In this document: in pieces, positions 8,827-19,366 of the stretch
Layout: every line of letters begins with the position of its first letter
Position numbering within the stretch: position 1 is the first letter of the stretch
Assembly (NCBI RefSeq): GCF_025354435.1
Contig: NZ_JANXMU010000058.1
Span: forward strand, 1 to 64,000
Source of the DNA: Rhodoferax sp.
GTDB lineage: Bacteria > Pseudomonadota > Gammaproteobacteria > Burkholderiales > Burkholderiaceae_C
DNA: 64,000 nucleotides
Reading direction: 5' to 3'
Made by a program: the position numbers and the translations under genes
The notes under the pieces: generated by a model
What the model saw: only the letters and a program-made list of their open reading frames with translations
The model's database searches: none
What the model was told of the DNA's origin: nothing

Positions 8827-9257
8827 AAATAATTCTCCGTGTGTGTTGTGCATCCACAGGCTGCTGGTGCCAACCATCCAGGATGGCTGGCGGCCTTGTG
8901 GGCCCCGCAACTTAACAAAAAACCCGCCAACTTCGATAGACTTGTGCAGCACGCGAAGAGCTGACCTAAGGCCTGGCTCTCGGTTGCCGCGCAAGTCGTG
9001 TCCAACTTGGTGCGGGTTCTGTGGCGAATTGTATCCAGCACGAAACGGGCCAAAACAAAGGGTTTAGGGCGTGTTTACCCTCGAAACAGCAGGGATTAGC
9101 GGGTTTGCCAAAGTATTAGCAAATCTGATTATGCAAATACATCAACGCGCCTAACTTATCGGGCATACCGGGTTGCCAGGCCCGGCAGACTCTGGCCTGC
9201 TGTTAACGTGACACAACTTTAATGGCTCAGAGTGCTCTGCACCCGACTCCATGAAAG
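8827..9257. other. 430-bp gap upstream of livH
   Basis: No convincing gene. Nearest rarA the gap is A+T-richer (about 9060-9230) and holds two imperfect copies of ATTAGCAAAT / ATTATGCAAAT about 13 nt apart (9115-9145), which could be a regulator site or part of the livH promoter. I cannot fix -35/-10 boxes with confidence. Confidence 0.3.
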
Positions 9258-10559
9258 TCAGGACGTTTTGCCTTCGGCCGCGTTCAGGCGCTTGAGCGTG
9301 CGCAGCTTTTCTGCGATGCGGATCTCCAGGCCCCGCTCCACCGGCCGGTAGAAGCTGGCCGCCGCCATGCCGTCAGGCAGGTACTGCTCGCCTGCGGCAA
9401 AACCGCCCTCCTCGTCGTGCGCGTAGCGGTAGCCCTTGCCATAGTCCAGCTCTCTCATCAGCTTGGTGGGGGCGTTGCGCAGGTGCATGGGCACCGGGCG
9501 GGTGCCGTCTTTCTTGATGAAGGCCTTGACCTCGTTGAAGGCCTTGTAGACCGCGTTGGACTTGGCCGCCACGGCCAGGTAGACCACGCACTCGGCCAGC
9601 GCCAGTTCGCCCTCGGGGCTGCCCAGACGCTCGTACACATCGGCGGCATCCAGCGCCAAGCGCAAGGCCCGGGGATCAGCCAGGCCAATGTCTTCGCTGG
9701 CCATGCGAACCAGGCGGCGGGCCATGTAGCGCGGGTCGGCCCCGCCGTCGAGCATGCGCACAAACCAGTACAGCGCCGCGTCCGGGTCAGAGCCGCGCAC
9801 GGATTTATGCAGCGCGCTGATGGTGTCGTAAAACTGCTCGCCGCCTTTGTCGTAGCGGCGCATGCGCTCGCCCAGCACCTTGAGCAGCCAGGCATCGGTA
9901 ATCTCGGCCTGCTTCTCCTGCGTGGCGGCCACGGCCAGGGTCTCCAGCGTGTTCAGCAGCCGCCGCGCGTCCCCATCGGCGTAGGCGACCAGGCGATCAA
10001 CTGCTATTTTTTCGATAGCTGGTACTGCATGTATCACCTGAGCATGGAGCACTATTTGTTCTAAATCTACAGGGGTGAGCGGCTGCAGCACATACACCGC
10101 CGCGCGCGACAGCAAGGCCGAATTAACTTCGAACGACGGGTTCTCGGTGGTCGCACCCACAAAAGTGAACAGCCCGCTCTCCACATGCGGCAAAAACGCG
10201 TCTTGCTGGCTTTTGTTGAAGCGGTGCACCTCGTCCACAAACACGATCGTGCGGCGGCCCTGGGCCTGGGAGATCAGCGCCTGCTCGACCGCGTCGCGGA
10301 TGTCCTTCACGCCACCCAGCACTGCGCTGATGGTGATGAAGCGCGCGTCAAACGCATCGGCCATCAGCCGGGCGATGGTGGTCTTGCCGGTGCCCGGCGG
10401 GCCCCAGAGGATGCAGCTGTGCGGCTGGCCCGACTCAAACGCGATGCGCAACGCCATGCCCTCACCCAGCAGGTGCTGCTGGCCAATGACTTCGCCCAGG
10501 TTTTTGGGGCGCAAGCGCTCGGCCAAAGGGGCATCGGTGGACAAGGCGGTACGGGTCAT
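9258..10559 (-). CDS. rarA: Replication-associated recombination protein A (RarA/MgsA AAA+ ATPase)
   Basis: Clamp-loader-like AAA+ ATPase that acts at stalled forks with SSB. The protein is 433 residues, the usual length. Walker A GPPGTGKTT is at 53-61, Walker B VFVDEVHRF near 110, sensor 1 GATTENPSFE near 136, the YADGDARR arginine-finger/sensor 2 block near 195, and the C-terminal tetramerisation domain carries the LPDGM block. A dispersed palindrome is translated in frame in the variable linker before YADGDARR (peptide LHAQVIHAVPAIEK). It is transcribed away from the neighbouring HD-GYP gene. Confidence 0.94.
   Translation of the reverse strand: MTRTALSTDAPLAERLRPKNLGEVIGQQHLLGEGMALRIAFESGQPHSCILWGPPGTGKTTIARLMADAFDARFITISAVLGGVKDIRDAVEQALISQAQGRRTIVFVDEVHRFNKSQQDAFLPHVESGLFTFVGATTENPSFEVNSALLSRAAVYVLQPLTPVDLEQIVLHAQVIHAVPAIEKIAVDRLVAYADGDARRLLNTLETLAVAATQEKQAEITDAWLLKVLGERMRRYDKGGEQFYDTISALHKSVRGSDPDAALYWFVRMLDGGADPRYMARRLVRMASEDIGLADPRALRLALDAADVYERLGSPEGELALAECVVYLAVAAKSNAVYKAFNEVKAFIKKDGTRPVPMHLRNAPTKLMRELDYGKGYRYAHDEEGGFAAGEQYLPDGMAAASFYRPVERGLEIRIAEKLRTLKRLNAAEGKTS
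10003..10066 (+). repeat. Dispersed palindromic element, copy 4 (inside rarA)
   Basis: Forward orientation: GCTATTTTTTCGATAGCTGG, TACTGCATGTATCACC, GAGCATGGAGC, then ACTATTTGTTCTAAAT. The host gene is on the other strand, so it is translated from the reverse complement as LEQIVLHAQVIHAVPAIEKIAV. This is the same frame used by the copies in the DUF349 gene and the CoA-transferase gene. Confidence 0.7.
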
Positions 10560-10620
10560 GGGGGTTCAACAAAGTGGAGTCTGATTCTCCCATGCGCCTG
10601 CGGCAGGGCCCAAAAACCAC

Positions 10621-11859
10621 ATGGCTATCCCTTATCCTCCCCGCACCATGATTTACGTTCCCGTCCCCGTTTCCCGCATCGAGATTCTGCGCCCCCTGCC
10701 CATCAATGTATGGGATACCAAAGGCAACCTGCTGCTGCGCAAAGGGCAGTCGATTTTGTCGGAGCACCACCGCGAGCACCTGGAAGCCCACGGTGCCTGC
10801 GCCACCCAACCCGACTACAAAGCCTGGGTCAGCAGCTACGACCGGTTGATCTACGGCCTGCTGCGCGAAGGGGTCAGCATCCAGGAAATCGCCCAAGCCA
10901 CCATGCCGCAAGACATCCTGGAGCTGGACTACACGGTGGGCGAAGACATCACCGGCGGCTGGACCGATGTGCAAGCCGTCTGGGGCACCGTACTGCAAAC
11001 CGGAGCCACCGCCAAAAACCCGTTGGGCCGACTGGACGGCGTACAAAAGCGCGCCATGGAGCTGTTGGACAAAGACGCGGATGAAAGCCTGTTCAGCCTG
11101 TTCCAAGCACTAGCCGACAAAACCCTGGGCTACTGCGCCACCCACGCACTGCTGTGTGCCGTGGTGTGCGAGCTGACAGCCCGCAAGCTGGCGTTGGACG
11201 ACTGTGTGCGACCCATCCTGGTGCAAGCCGCCCTGACCATGAACACCAGCATGGCCAAATTACAGGACACCCTGGTCACCCAGCCCACCCCGCCCGATGC
11301 CGAGCAAAAGCAGCGCATCCAGGACCACCCGGTGCAGAGCGAAGCGATTCTGCGCGGCTTTGGGGTCGTCAATGAGGACCTGCTGGACATCGTGCGCCTG
11401 CACCACGACCGGGACGAAACCAAAGGCCTGGAGCGCAACCGGGAATGCCGCCGCATCCTGCACTTGGCCGATGTGCTGATTGGCAAAATGGCCCACCGCT
11501 CCACCCGGCCCGGCCTGTCGGCGCTGGGCGCGGCCAAGTCCAATATCGTGGGTGTGCCAGACGAAGACGCCCGGGTCGGCAAGGCCATGACCAACGCCAT
11601 CGGCTTTTACCCGCCCGGTACCTACGTAATGCTGGCCAATGGCGAAAAAGCCGTCAGCGTTAAAAAAGGGGCCGCCGTCAACACCCCGCTGGTGGTCAGC
11701 ATCGCCAATGCCCAGGGCCTGCCCCTGGGCATCTACGTGCTACGCGACACCCGCGAAAAGCCGTTCGCCATCCAATCCCCGGTAGCCGCCGACAACGTCA
11801 AGATCAGCCACGAGCGGGTGCAGAAGGCGGTCATGAAAGTGATCCTGGCAGCGCCATAG
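10621..11859 (+). CDS. Degenerate HD-GYP-type protein
   Basis: Related to c-di-GMP phosphodiesterases of the HD-GYP class but probably not catalytic. The protein is 412 residues. The N-terminal 120 residues resemble the region before HD-GYP domains in other proteobacteria (short beta-rich segment, LLLRKGQ). From about 165 the HD-GYP scaffold can be followed: THALLCAVV gives the first His, and later come IQDHPVQSEAIL, LHHDRDETKG (HHER-like), LHLADVLIGKM and PPGTYVMLANGEKAVSV. The HD dyad itself is replaced by TMNTS, and GYP is missing. The likely role is c-di-GMP sensing or protein docking. A second ATG at 10648 is an alternative start. Confidence 0.72.
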   Translation: MAIPYPPRTMIYVPVPVSRIEILRPLPINVWDTKGNLLLRKGQSILSEHHREHLEAHGACATQPDYKAWVSSYDRLIYGLLREGVSIQEIAQATMPQDILELDYTVGEDITGGWTDVQAVWGTVLQTGATAKNPLGRLDGVQKRAMELLDKDADESLFSLFQALADKTLGYCATHALLCAVVCELTARKLALDDCVRPILVQAALTMNTSMAKLQDTLVTQPTPPDAEQKQRIQDHPVQSEAILRGFGVVNEDLLDIVRLHHDRDETKGLERNRECRRILHLADVLIGKMAHRSTRPGLSALGAAKSNIVGVPDEDARVGKAMTNAIGFYPPGTYVMLANGEKAVSVKKGAAVNTPLVVSIANAQGLPLGIYVLRDTREKPFAIQSPVAADNVKISHERVQKAVMKVILAAP

Positions 11860-11868
11860 CTGCCCATC

Positions 11869-11931
11869 GCTATTCACTTCATAGCCGCCACTGCCTCTTC
11901 TAAAACCGATAGCAGTTAAAAAGGCTATTGC
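11869..11931 (+). repeat. Dispersed palindromic element, copy 5 (between the HD-GYP gene and lolA)
   Basis: Diverged copy: GCTATTCACTTCATAGCCGCC matches the forward 5' half well. The 3' half, GATAGCAGTTAAAAAGGCTATT, is less regular. It lies between convergent genes, and the TAG stop of lolA (11925-11927, minus strand) is within it. Confidence 0.5.
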
Positions 11932-12572
11932 TTAACAACATCCGCGCCCGCAGGCGGCTTGAACTGGAACGAGTCTGCCGCCAGTGCCGGGTTCACCTCC
12001 ACCTTGGCAAACGTCATCACCGAGCGCTGGCCAAAGCTGTCCAGAATCTCCAGCGCGGCCAGCTCGGTGGTTTTGCCGTCGGCCTTGAAGCCGACGCGCA
12101 CGGTTTGCAGTTGGCCGTCTTTGGCCTTGGGCGTGGCCGATACCCATTGCAGGCCGTCCTTGTCGGGTGCGGCTTGCAGGGTGAAATCGGCCTGCAGAGC
12201 CCGCAAATCAGGAGCAGCGGCAATCAGCGCAGCGGGGGTAGAGCCCAGCACCGCAGACTGTTTGCGCGCGGTGACCTGGTTCAGGTCCACGTCGTACAGC
12301 CACAGAGTTTGGCCGTCGGCCACGATGCTTTGCTCAAAAGGCTTTTTGTACAGAAACTTGAATTTGCTGGGCCGCTGGAATTCAAAGCTGCCGGTAGAGG
12401 TTTTGACGCGCGCCGCCTGCCCCTCCTTGGGTGGCGAGGTCACGACCTGGGTGAAATCGGCGCGGCCAGACTTCACCGTTTTGACGAAGTTTTCCAAGCT
12501 TTCCAGGCCGTCTGCGCAGGCAGCGCCTGCACTAGCAGCTATCAATACCGCAGCAAATAGTTTTTTCATCAT
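11925..12572 (-). CDS. lolA: Outer-membrane lipoprotein carrier protein LolA
   Basis: Periplasmic chaperone that takes lipoproteins from the LolCDE transporter to LolB at the outer membrane. The protein is 215 residues. A Sec signal peptide (about 1-20, [20 protein letters not shown]) precedes the mature domain, which has [40 protein letters not shown] and a C-terminal [20 protein letters not shown] typical of LolA. The start overlaps the ftsK stop by 4 nt, the common ftsK-lolA coupling. Two oddities: the signal peptide is encoded by a dispersed palindrome, and the stop codon lies in another. Confidence 0.92.
   Translation of the reverse strand: MMKKLFAAVLIAASAGAACADGLESLENFVKTVKSGRADFTQVVTSPPKEGQAARVKTSTGSFEFQRPSKFKFLYKKPFEQSIVADGQTLWLYDVDLNQVTARKQSAVLGSTPAALIAAAPDLRALQADFTLQAAPDKDGLQWVSATPKAKDGQLQTVRVGFKADGKTTELAALEILDSFGQRSVMTFAKVEVNPALAADSFQFKPPAGADVVKQ
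12503..12560 (-). repeat. Dispersed palindromic element, copy 6 (encodes the LolA signal peptide)
   Basis: On the lolA coding strand: TTGATAGCTGCTAGTGCAGG, a short GCGCTG centre, CCTGCGCAGACGGCC. Arms GCAGG/CCTGC and the flanking ATAGCTGCTAG match the family closely. Translated as [17 protein letters not shown], it provides the hydrophobic core and the signal-peptidase site. The frame is the one used in pcm and both DUF748 copies. Confidence 0.7.
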
Positions 12573-14899
12573 TCTGCCCTTGCAGGCACCAAAATTTCGC
12601 GTTGACCAGCACCGCTCATGGCGCTGACCAAACCGGCTTTTTCCATGTCTTCCACCAAACGGGCGGCGCGGTTGTAGCCGATCTTCAGATGCCGCTGCAC
12701 CAAGGAAATACTGGCCTTGCGGTTCTTCAGCACCACTTCCACGGCCATGTCGTACATCGGGTCTTTTTCACCGCCGCTGTCGCCACCTTCACCGCCCTCC
12801 CCGTCTTCGCCATCGACCGTGCCGCCTTCCAGCACGCCTTCGATGTAGTCGGGCTCACCCTGGCTCTTCAAGTAACTTACAACGCGGTGGACCTCTTCGT
12901 CGCTGACAAAGGCGCCGTGCACCCGCGTCGGCATGCCGCTGCCAGGCATGTAGAGCATGTCGCCCAGGCCCAGCAGGGCCTCGGCACCCATCTGGTCCAG
13001 GATGGTGCGGCTGTCGATCTTGCTGCTGACCTTGAAGGAGATGCGGGTGGGGATGTTGGCCTTGATCAGACCGGTGATCACGTCCACGCTAGGGCGCTGG
13101 GTGGCCAGAATCAAGTGGATACCGGCGGCCCGGGCTTTTTGCGCCAGGCGGGCAATCAGCTCTTCGATCTTCTTGCCGACCACCATCATCAGGTCGGCCA
13201 GCTCGTCGATCACCACCACAATGTGCGGCTCGCGCTTCAAGGGCTCGGGGCTATCAGGCGTGAGGCTGAACGGGTTGTAAATGAATTCTTCGCGCGCCTT
13301 GGCTTCGTCGATCTTGGCGTTGTAGCCCGCCAGGTTGCGCACGCCCAGCTTGCTCAGCAGCTTGTAGCGGCGCTCCATCTCGGCCACGCACCAGGTCAGG
13401 CCATGGGCCGCCTGGCGCATGTCGGTGACCACCGGGGCCAGCAGGTGCGGAATGCCTTCGTAGACCGACATTTCCAGCATCTTCGGGTCGATCATCAGCA
13501 GCCGCACGTCGCGCGCTTCGGCCTTGTACAGCAGGCTCAAAATCATGGCATTAATACCAACCGACTTGCCGGAACCGGTGGTACCAGCCACCAGCACGTG
13601 CGGCATCTTGGCCAAGTCCACCACCACTGGGTTGCCGATGATGTCCTTGCCCAGGCCCATGGTCAGCAGCGATTTGGCCTCGTGATAGACCTGCGAACCC
13701 AGAATTTCCGACAAGGTAATGGACTGGCGCTTGGCGTTGGGCAGCTCCAGCGCCATGTAGTTTTTGCCGGGGATGGTTTCCACCACCCGGATCGACACCA
13801 GGCTCAAACTGCGTGCCAAATCCTTGGCTAGACCGACAATCTGTGAGCCTTTGACACCGGTGGCAGGCTCAATTTCATACCGGGTAATTACGGGGCCGGG
13901 CGATGCCAGCACCACTTTGACCTCTACGCCGAAATCTTTCAGCTTCTTTTCGATCATGCGGCTGGTCATTTCCAGCGTTTCATGGGCCACGGTTTCCTGG
14001 TGCAGTTGCGGGCCGTCCAGCAGATCCACCTGCGGCAACTTGGAGTCGGGCATTTCGCTGAACAGCGGTTTTTGGCGCTCTTTGATGACACGGGCGCTCT
14101 TGGGTGGGTCGGCCAGGGTGGGCTCTATCATCACCGGCGTGGGGTGGTGGGCAGCGATTTCCACCCGCTCTTCGCGCACCACAGCTTCGCGTTTTTTGGC
14201 CGCCACCTTGCCCACGGCCAAGTCCTCGGCAACCACCCGCTTTTCGCGCCGTGTTTCCACCAGGGAATAGGCCCAGGCCCCCAACCGTTCGGCCACATGG
14301 CTCCACGAGAAGCGGAACACGGCCGACACGCCAATCACGCCCAGCGCAATCCACACCAAGCCGGACCCCGTAAAGCCCAGCCATTTCACGCCAAATGGCC
14401 CCACCACATAGCCCAGCACGCCGCCCACATGCCCCGGCAGCAAAGGTGCCAGCCGGTACAGGCGCGACCATTCCAACGCGGTGCTGGCGCACAACAGCAA
14501 AACCAGCCCAAGCCAGAAACCCCAGGCCGTGCCCGCCAGATGGCCGCTGGGCCGGGGTTTATCGTTCGGGGCGTGGGCACGCATCCAATCGGCCAAGCCG
14601 GCCAGCCAGGCCCGCGCACCGGCGGCCAGGCACCACCAGACCGAGAAGCCCAGGCAGAAGTAGCTCATGTCGGCGATCCACGCACCCAGGCGGCCGCCCC
14701 AGTTATGCACCACGGCGCCCTGACCCGAGGTGGACCAGGCGGCATCCTGCAAAGAGAAACCCAGCAGAGCCATGCACCAGAACACCAGGGCCAGCAGCCC
14801 CAGGATCAGGCCAATTTCACGCGCAAAGCGGTTGATGCCGGTGCGCATCGGCGATACCACCGGTCCGGATGAATTGAGGGTATTGAGGGAGTAAGTCAT
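12569..14899 (-). CDS. ftsK: DNA translocase FtsK
   Basis: Septal DNA pump that segregates chromosome termini and activates XerCD at dif. The protein is 776 residues, a short-linker form compared with the very long E. coli protein. Four to five membrane helices lie in residues 25-215, and a Lys/Glu-rich linker spans about 215-310. The motor domain has [13 protein letters not shown] (Walker A, near 440), [33 protein letters not shown] (Walker B) and [20 protein letters not shown]. The C-terminal gamma winged helix from about 710 ([21 protein letters not shown]) would read KOPS. It is the first gene of an ftsK-lolA unit. Confidence 0.95.
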   Translation of the reverse strand: MTYSLNTLNSSGPVVSPMRTGINRFAREIGLILGLLALVFWCMALLGFSLQDAAWSTSGQGAVVHNWGGRLGAWIADMSYFCLGFSVWWCLAAGARAWLAGLADWMRAHAPNDKPRPSGHLAGTAWGFWLGLVLLLCASTALEWSRLYRLAPLLPGHVGGVLGYVVGPFGVKWLGFTGSGLVWIALGVIGVSAVFRFSWSHVAERLGAWAYSLVETRREKRVVAEDLAVGKVAAKKREAVVREERVEIAAHHPTPVMIEPTLADPPKSARVIKERQKPLFSEMPDSKLPQVDLLDGPQLHQETVAHETLEMTSRMIEKKLKDFGVEVKVVLASPGPVITRYEIEPATGVKGSQIVGLAKDLARSLSLVSIRVVETIPGKNYMALELPNAKRQSITLSEILGSQVYHEAKSLLTMGLGKDIIGNPVVVDLAKMPHVLVAGTTGSGKSVGINAMILSLLYKAEARDVRLLMIDPKMLEMSVYEGIPHLLAPVVTDMRQAAHGLTWCVAEMERRYKLLSKLGVRNLAGYNAKIDEAKAREEFIYNPFSLTPDSPEPLKREPHIVVVIDELADLMMVVGKKIEELIARLAQKARAAGIHLILATQRPSVDVITGLIKANIPTRISFKVSSKIDSRTILDQMGAEALLGLGDMLYMPGSGMPTRVHGAFVSDEEVHRVVSYLKSQGEPDYIEGVLEGGTVDGEDGEGGEGGDSGGEKDPMYDMAVEVVLKNRKASISLVQRHLKIGYNRAARLVEDMEKAGLVSAMSGAGQREILVPARAE

Positions 14900-14944
14900 G
14901 GGCAGAAAGAGTCTGCGCCAAGCTTACCCCATGCGCGGGGCCGA

Positions 14945-15625
14945 TCAGGTCAGCGAACCCAGCACCGAGCGGATGTGGGTGGAACCGTTGTCATGGCCTT
15001 CGATGTAACCGCGCTCTTCCAAGTCTTTCATTACCCGGCTGACCATTTCGCGCGAAGCACCGACCATTTTGGCCACGTCCTGGCGCGATATCTTGTCGCG
15101 GATGACCATTTGGCCATCGGCATTGGGCGTAGCGGCCTCCAGCAGCACGTGGGCCACACGGCCGTACACGTCCATCAGGGCCAGGGACTCGATCTTCTGG
15201 TCGGCGCGGCGCAGGCGCTTGACCAGACCGGACATCACTGCGCGGGCCATGGCGGTGTTGCTGTCCAGACAGTGCTCGAACTCGGCACGGCCCAGCACCA
15301 GGCAGTCGGTAGGGGTCTCGGTTTGCACCGTGGCCGAATGGGGTTCGTTGTCGATCAGGCTCATTTCACCCACGTAATCGCCCACCTGCAGGGTCGCCAG
15401 GATGACCTCGCGGCCCCGGCTGTCGGTGGTCAGCACACGGGCCCGGCCGCTGAGCACAATGAACAAGGCGTTGGACTTGCGGCCCTGCTCGACAATGATT
15501 TCTGCCCGCTTGAAACGCTGCTTGGTCACGGCCTTGGCCACCACATCGGCTTGTTCAGCGGTCATGGTGGAGAACAAGGGCACGCGCAACAAAAGCTCTA
15601 TGTTGGACAACATCGACATGGTCAT
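14945..15625 (-). CDS. Crp/Fnr-family transcriptional regulator
   Basis: The protein is 226 residues. A cyclic-nucleotide-binding-like domain spans about 10-125 (FIVLSGRARV, VGDYVGEMSLID with the phosphate-cassette region) and the C-terminal winged helix spans about 150-220, with recognition region SRQDVAKMVGASREMVSRVMKDL. No N-terminal Fnr-type Cys cluster is visible, so an Fe-S oxygen sensor is unlikely. The N-terminus MTMSMLSNIELL offers three close in-frame ATGs; the first is used here. It is divergent from trxB across a 226-bp gap. The effector is unknown. Confidence 0.85.
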   Translation of the reverse strand: MTMSMLSNIELLLRVPLFSTMTAEQADVVAKAVTKQRFKRAEIIVEQGRKSNALFIVLSGRARVLTTDSRGREVILATLQVGDYVGEMSLIDNEPHSATVQTETPTDCLVLGRAEFEHCLDSNTAMARAVMSGLVKRLRRADQKIESLALMDVYGRVAHVLLEAATPNADGQMVIRDKISRQDVAKMVGASREMVSRVMKDLEERGYIEGHDNGSTHIRSVLGSLT

Positions 15626-15704
15626 TTCCTTTGGCGTCAGAGCCCTGCAGACCGTGGGTTCTTACAATCTGGGGCAGAATTTCTAAACATGGTTTGCGCA
15701 GTAA

Positions 15705-16808
<1,104 letters not shown>

Positions 16809-16812
16809 CGCC

Positions 16813-16884
16813 ATATTTAGGTATAAAAATAGCCGCTAGCGTAGGTGCCACCTACACTAGCAGCTATTTTTTTGATAGTAAAAG
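16813..16884 (-). repeat. Dispersed palindromic element, copy 7 (between convergent genes)
   Basis: The most regular copy. Read on the minus strand: AAATAGCTGCTAGTGTAGG, TGGCACC, TACGCTAGCGGCTATTTTT. The two halves pair almost perfectly and are flanked by A-runs and T-runs, so it should act as a bidirectional terminator for trxB and the DUF1439 gene. Confidence 0.85.
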
Positions 16885-16886
16885 TT

Positions 16887-17432
16887 TTATGGTGACTTTT
16901 TCGGGTTCAGGGTGATGCGCAGGCCCGCAGCCGTCACGTCGATGCTGCCGGGCTCGTAGCCCCAGCCGTTCACCACGGCCATGTCTTTGGCGCTGATCTG
17001 GTGCAGTTGGATGCCGTCCAGCAGGCGCTCGGCCAGTTGCGGTGCCAAGCCTTGCACCACGGCCTGGTAGCGCTCGGGCACACCGGTAAAGCTGAGGGTG
17101 TTGACGTGCACATCGGCCATGCGCAGGGTCTGGTCGCTGGGCTCAAACTGCACGCCGTAGTCCATGTCCAGCACCCCGGTAAAGACCGCATGCGTCAGGC
17201 GCTCGGTGACCTGCACCTGGATGGCCGTACCGAGCCGGTTCTGCGCGGGCAGCAGGCGCAGCTGCGGAGTCTGGGCCTGCAGCTCGAACAACGGGCCAAT
17301 CTTGCCGGTGTAAGGAAAGCGGGCGGCCAGCAGGCTTTGCAGCTTCTCTTGGCTGATGGTGGTGGTACGCGGGCCGGGTGCAGCGCAGCCCGCCATTGCG
17401 GCGACCAGTATCCAGGCCCCTATTCTTTTCAT
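16887..17432 (-). CDS. DUF1439-type lipoprotein
   Basis: The protein is 181 residues. A lipoprotein signal peptide is evident: [16 protein letters not shown], with the lipid-accepting Cys at 16. The mature part resembles the DUF1439/YceB group of small envelope lipoproteins with a TULIP/SYLF-like beta-rich fold (SQEKLQSLLAARFPYTGKIG, GVLDMDYGVQFEPSDQTLRM). Start chosen at 17432, where ATG overlaps the rpoS stop (TGATG), so it is translated from the rpoS message. The longer upstream reading frame lies antisense in composition and lacks a signal. The molecular function is unknown. Confidence 0.75.
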   Translation of the reverse strand: MKRIGAWILVAAMAGCAAPGPRTTTISQEKLQSLLAARFPYTGKIGPLFELQAQTPQLRLLPAQNRLGTAIQVQVTERLTHAVFTGVLDMDYGVQFEPSDQTLRMADVHVNTLSFTGVPERYQAVVQGLAPQLAERLLDGIQLHQISAKDMAVVNGWGYEPGSIDVTAAGLRITLNPKKSP

Positions 17433-18391
17433 CAAAATAAAGCTTCCTTGTGCATGCCGCTGCGCGCTAGCTGGATGCGGAGTTTGCGCAGCGCTTCGTT
17501 CTGGATCTGGCGTACCCGTTCGCGGGTCAGGCCCAGGCGGTCGCTCAGGGTGTCCAGGGTTTCGGGTTCGCGGTTGTGCAGGCCAAAGCGGCCGTCCAAC
17601 ACCTCGCGTTCGCGCCGGGTCAGGGTGGCGATCCAACCCTCCAACAGGCGCTCGACTTCATGGCTCTGGGTGGTGGTGGCAGGGTCGGGGGTGCCTTCAT
17701 CGGCCAAGGTATCGACGAGGGTCTGACCGTCTTCGCTGCGGTCCATGGCGGCATCCAGCGAGCGCGGCGATTCGGCCAATGCCAGCAGCTCGGCCACCTC
17801 GTGTGCTTCACGGCCCATCAGGGCGGCAATATCGTCCACGCCCACGCCTTCGGGGCGCAGAGCGGCAAAGGCCGGGTCGTGCTCCAGCGTGCGGCGGGCC
17901 CGCAGCACCTGTTGCAGCTCGCGCACCACGTGCACCGGCAAGCGGATCACGCGGCCTTGCTGCATCACCGCGCGCTCCACCGCCTGGCGGATCCACCAGG
18001 TGGCGTAGGTCGAGAAGCGGAAACCGCGCTCGGGCTCGAACTTGTCGATGGAGTGCATCAGACCCAGGTTGCCCTCTTCGATCAGGTCGCCCATGGGTAC
18101 GCCCCGGCCCAGGTAGCCCTTGGCGATGCTGACGACCAGGCGCAGGTTGTGCTCGATCATGGCCTGGCGGGCCGCAAAGTCACCGGCGCGGGCCCGGGTG
18201 GCCATGTCGAATTCTTCGGTGGGGGTAAATAGCTCGGTACGCCGCACGTCGCGCAGGTACATGCTGAGGGTGTCGTGGCTTTCAGCCCCGGTGGCCTGCC
18301 AAGCTGCCTGGCCTGCCGCAGCCGGGCTGCTGCCCTCCTCGCCCAACGCGTCCTCAAGCACAGTTTGGCCGGGCACGTTGGGGGTTTTCAT
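17432..18391 (-). CDS. rpoS: RNA polymerase sigma factor RpoS
   Basis: Sigma-70-family general stress/stationary-phase factor. The protein is 319 residues, close to RpoS length, and lacks the long region 1.1 of RpoD. Region 1.2 begins [21 protein letters not shown]. Region 2 has [18 protein letters not shown] and [18 protein letters not shown], then [16 protein letters not shown] (2.4). Region 3 contains [10 protein letters not shown]. Region 4.2 is [20 protein letters not shown]. The position directly after nlpD is the conserved surE-pcm-nlpD-rpoS order. By analogy with E. coli the main rpoS promoter may lie inside nlpD; that is inference. It overlaps the next gene by one base. Confidence 0.93.
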   Translation of the reverse strand: MKTPNVPGQTVLEDALGEEGSSPAAAGQAAWQATGAESHDTLSMYLRDVRRTELFTPTEEFDMATRARAGDFAARQAMIEHNLRLVVSIAKGYLGRGVPMGDLIEEGNLGLMHSIDKFEPERGFRFSTYATWWIRQAVERAVMQQGRVIRLPVHVVRELQQVLRARRTLEHDPAFAALRPEGVGVDDIAALMGREAHEVAELLALAESPRSLDAAMDRSEDGQTLVDTLADEGTPDPATTTQSHEVERLLEGWIATLTRREREVLDGRFGLHNREPETLDTLSDRLGLTRERVRQIQNEALRKLRIQLARSGMHKEALF

Positions 18392-18396
18392 GGCAG

Positions 18397-19299
18397 TTAC
18401 CGGTTAGGCAGATATTTGGCAGGATCGACGGGCTTGCCTTGGCGGCGGATCTCGAAATGGAGTTTGACACGGTCGGTGTCGCTGCTACCCATTTCGGCGA
18501 TTTTTTGGCCCTTGCGCACCGACTGGTCTTCCTTGACCAGCAGGGTCTGGTTGTGGGCGTAGGCAGTCAGGTAGGTGTTGTTGTGCTTGAGGATCAGCAG
18601 GTTGCCGTAGCCGCGCAAGCCCGCTCCAGCGTACACCACCCGGCCATCGGCAGCGGCCAGCACGGCATCTCCGGTTTTGCCGCCCAGGTCGAGGCCCTTG
18701 TTTTTGGCTTCGTCAAACCCGGCAATCAGACTGCCACTGGTAGGCCAGATGAAGGCAATGTCATCCTCGGCAGCAGCCGCTGCCGGAGCTACGGGGGTGG
18801 GAGTCACCGGTTTGGTAGCCGTACTGGCGGTAGCACTGGCGGCACTGGCCGGGCTGGAAGCAGCCGAGGCTGCCGGAGCAGGCACGGGCACCGGGGTGAC
18901 AGTGCTGGAGGCGACCGGGCGGGTCGTCACGCCGGTCTCGGTCGCCACGGCATTGGGCGAAATCACGCGCAGCACCTGGCCGACTTCAATCACATTGGGG
19001 TTGTCCAGCATGTTCCAGCGAGCGATGTCTTTCCAGCTTTGGCCAGTGTCCAGGCCGATGCGGATCAGCGTATCGCCGGGCTTGACGGTGTAGTAGCCCG
19101 GCTTGCCTGCATTTTCGGCACCAGGTAGGGGTTTGGCGGGCACGGCATCGGGGGCGGTCGGCTGCGAGCGGCTGGTTCCACGGTCCTCCACAGGTGCCTT
19201 GCGCACGGCCGGACCAGAGCAAGCGCCAAGCAGCACAAACGACACCAAACCAACGACCCCAACGGCCTTATTCCAACCCGGACTGCGCAACGCGTGCAT
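18397..19299 (-). CDS. nlpD: NlpD-like lipoprotein with LysM and LytM (M23) domains
   Basis: Outer-membrane lipoprotein expected to activate a septal amidase. The protein is 300 residues. The signal ends at the lipobox LLGAC (about residue 27). Lys[15 protein letters not shown] starts near 70, an Ala/Thr/Pro-rich linker spans about 125-175, and the M23 domain fills 180-300. The first zinc-ligand motif, normally HxxxD, is NKGLDL, so a metal-binding His is missing, while LHFEIRR keeps the last one. This degenerate site is typical of NlpD/EnvC activators that do not cut peptidoglycan themselves. Start chosen at 19299 (AGGG about 9 nt upstream). Confidence 0.9.
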   Translation of the reverse strand: MHALRSPGWNKAVGVVGLVSFVLLGACSGPAVRKAPVEDRGTSRSQPTAPDAVPAKPLPGAENAGKPGYYTVKPGDTLIRIGLDTGQSWKDIARWNMLDNPNVIEVGQVLRVISPNAVATETGVTTRPVASSTVTPVPVPAPAASAASSPASAASATASTATKPVTPTPVAPAAAAAEDDIAFIWPTSGSLIAGFDEAKNKGLDLGGKTGDAVLAAADGRVVYAGAGLRGYGNLLILKHNNTYLTAYAHNQTLLVKEDQSVRKGQKIAEMGSSDTDRVKLHFEIRRQGKPVDPAKYLPNR

Positions 19300-19366
19300 G
19301 TGTTTTTCCCTGTAAACATGAAATAACTTGCGCGGCCTGGGGTGCTTTGCACCCCGTGCGTGCAAG

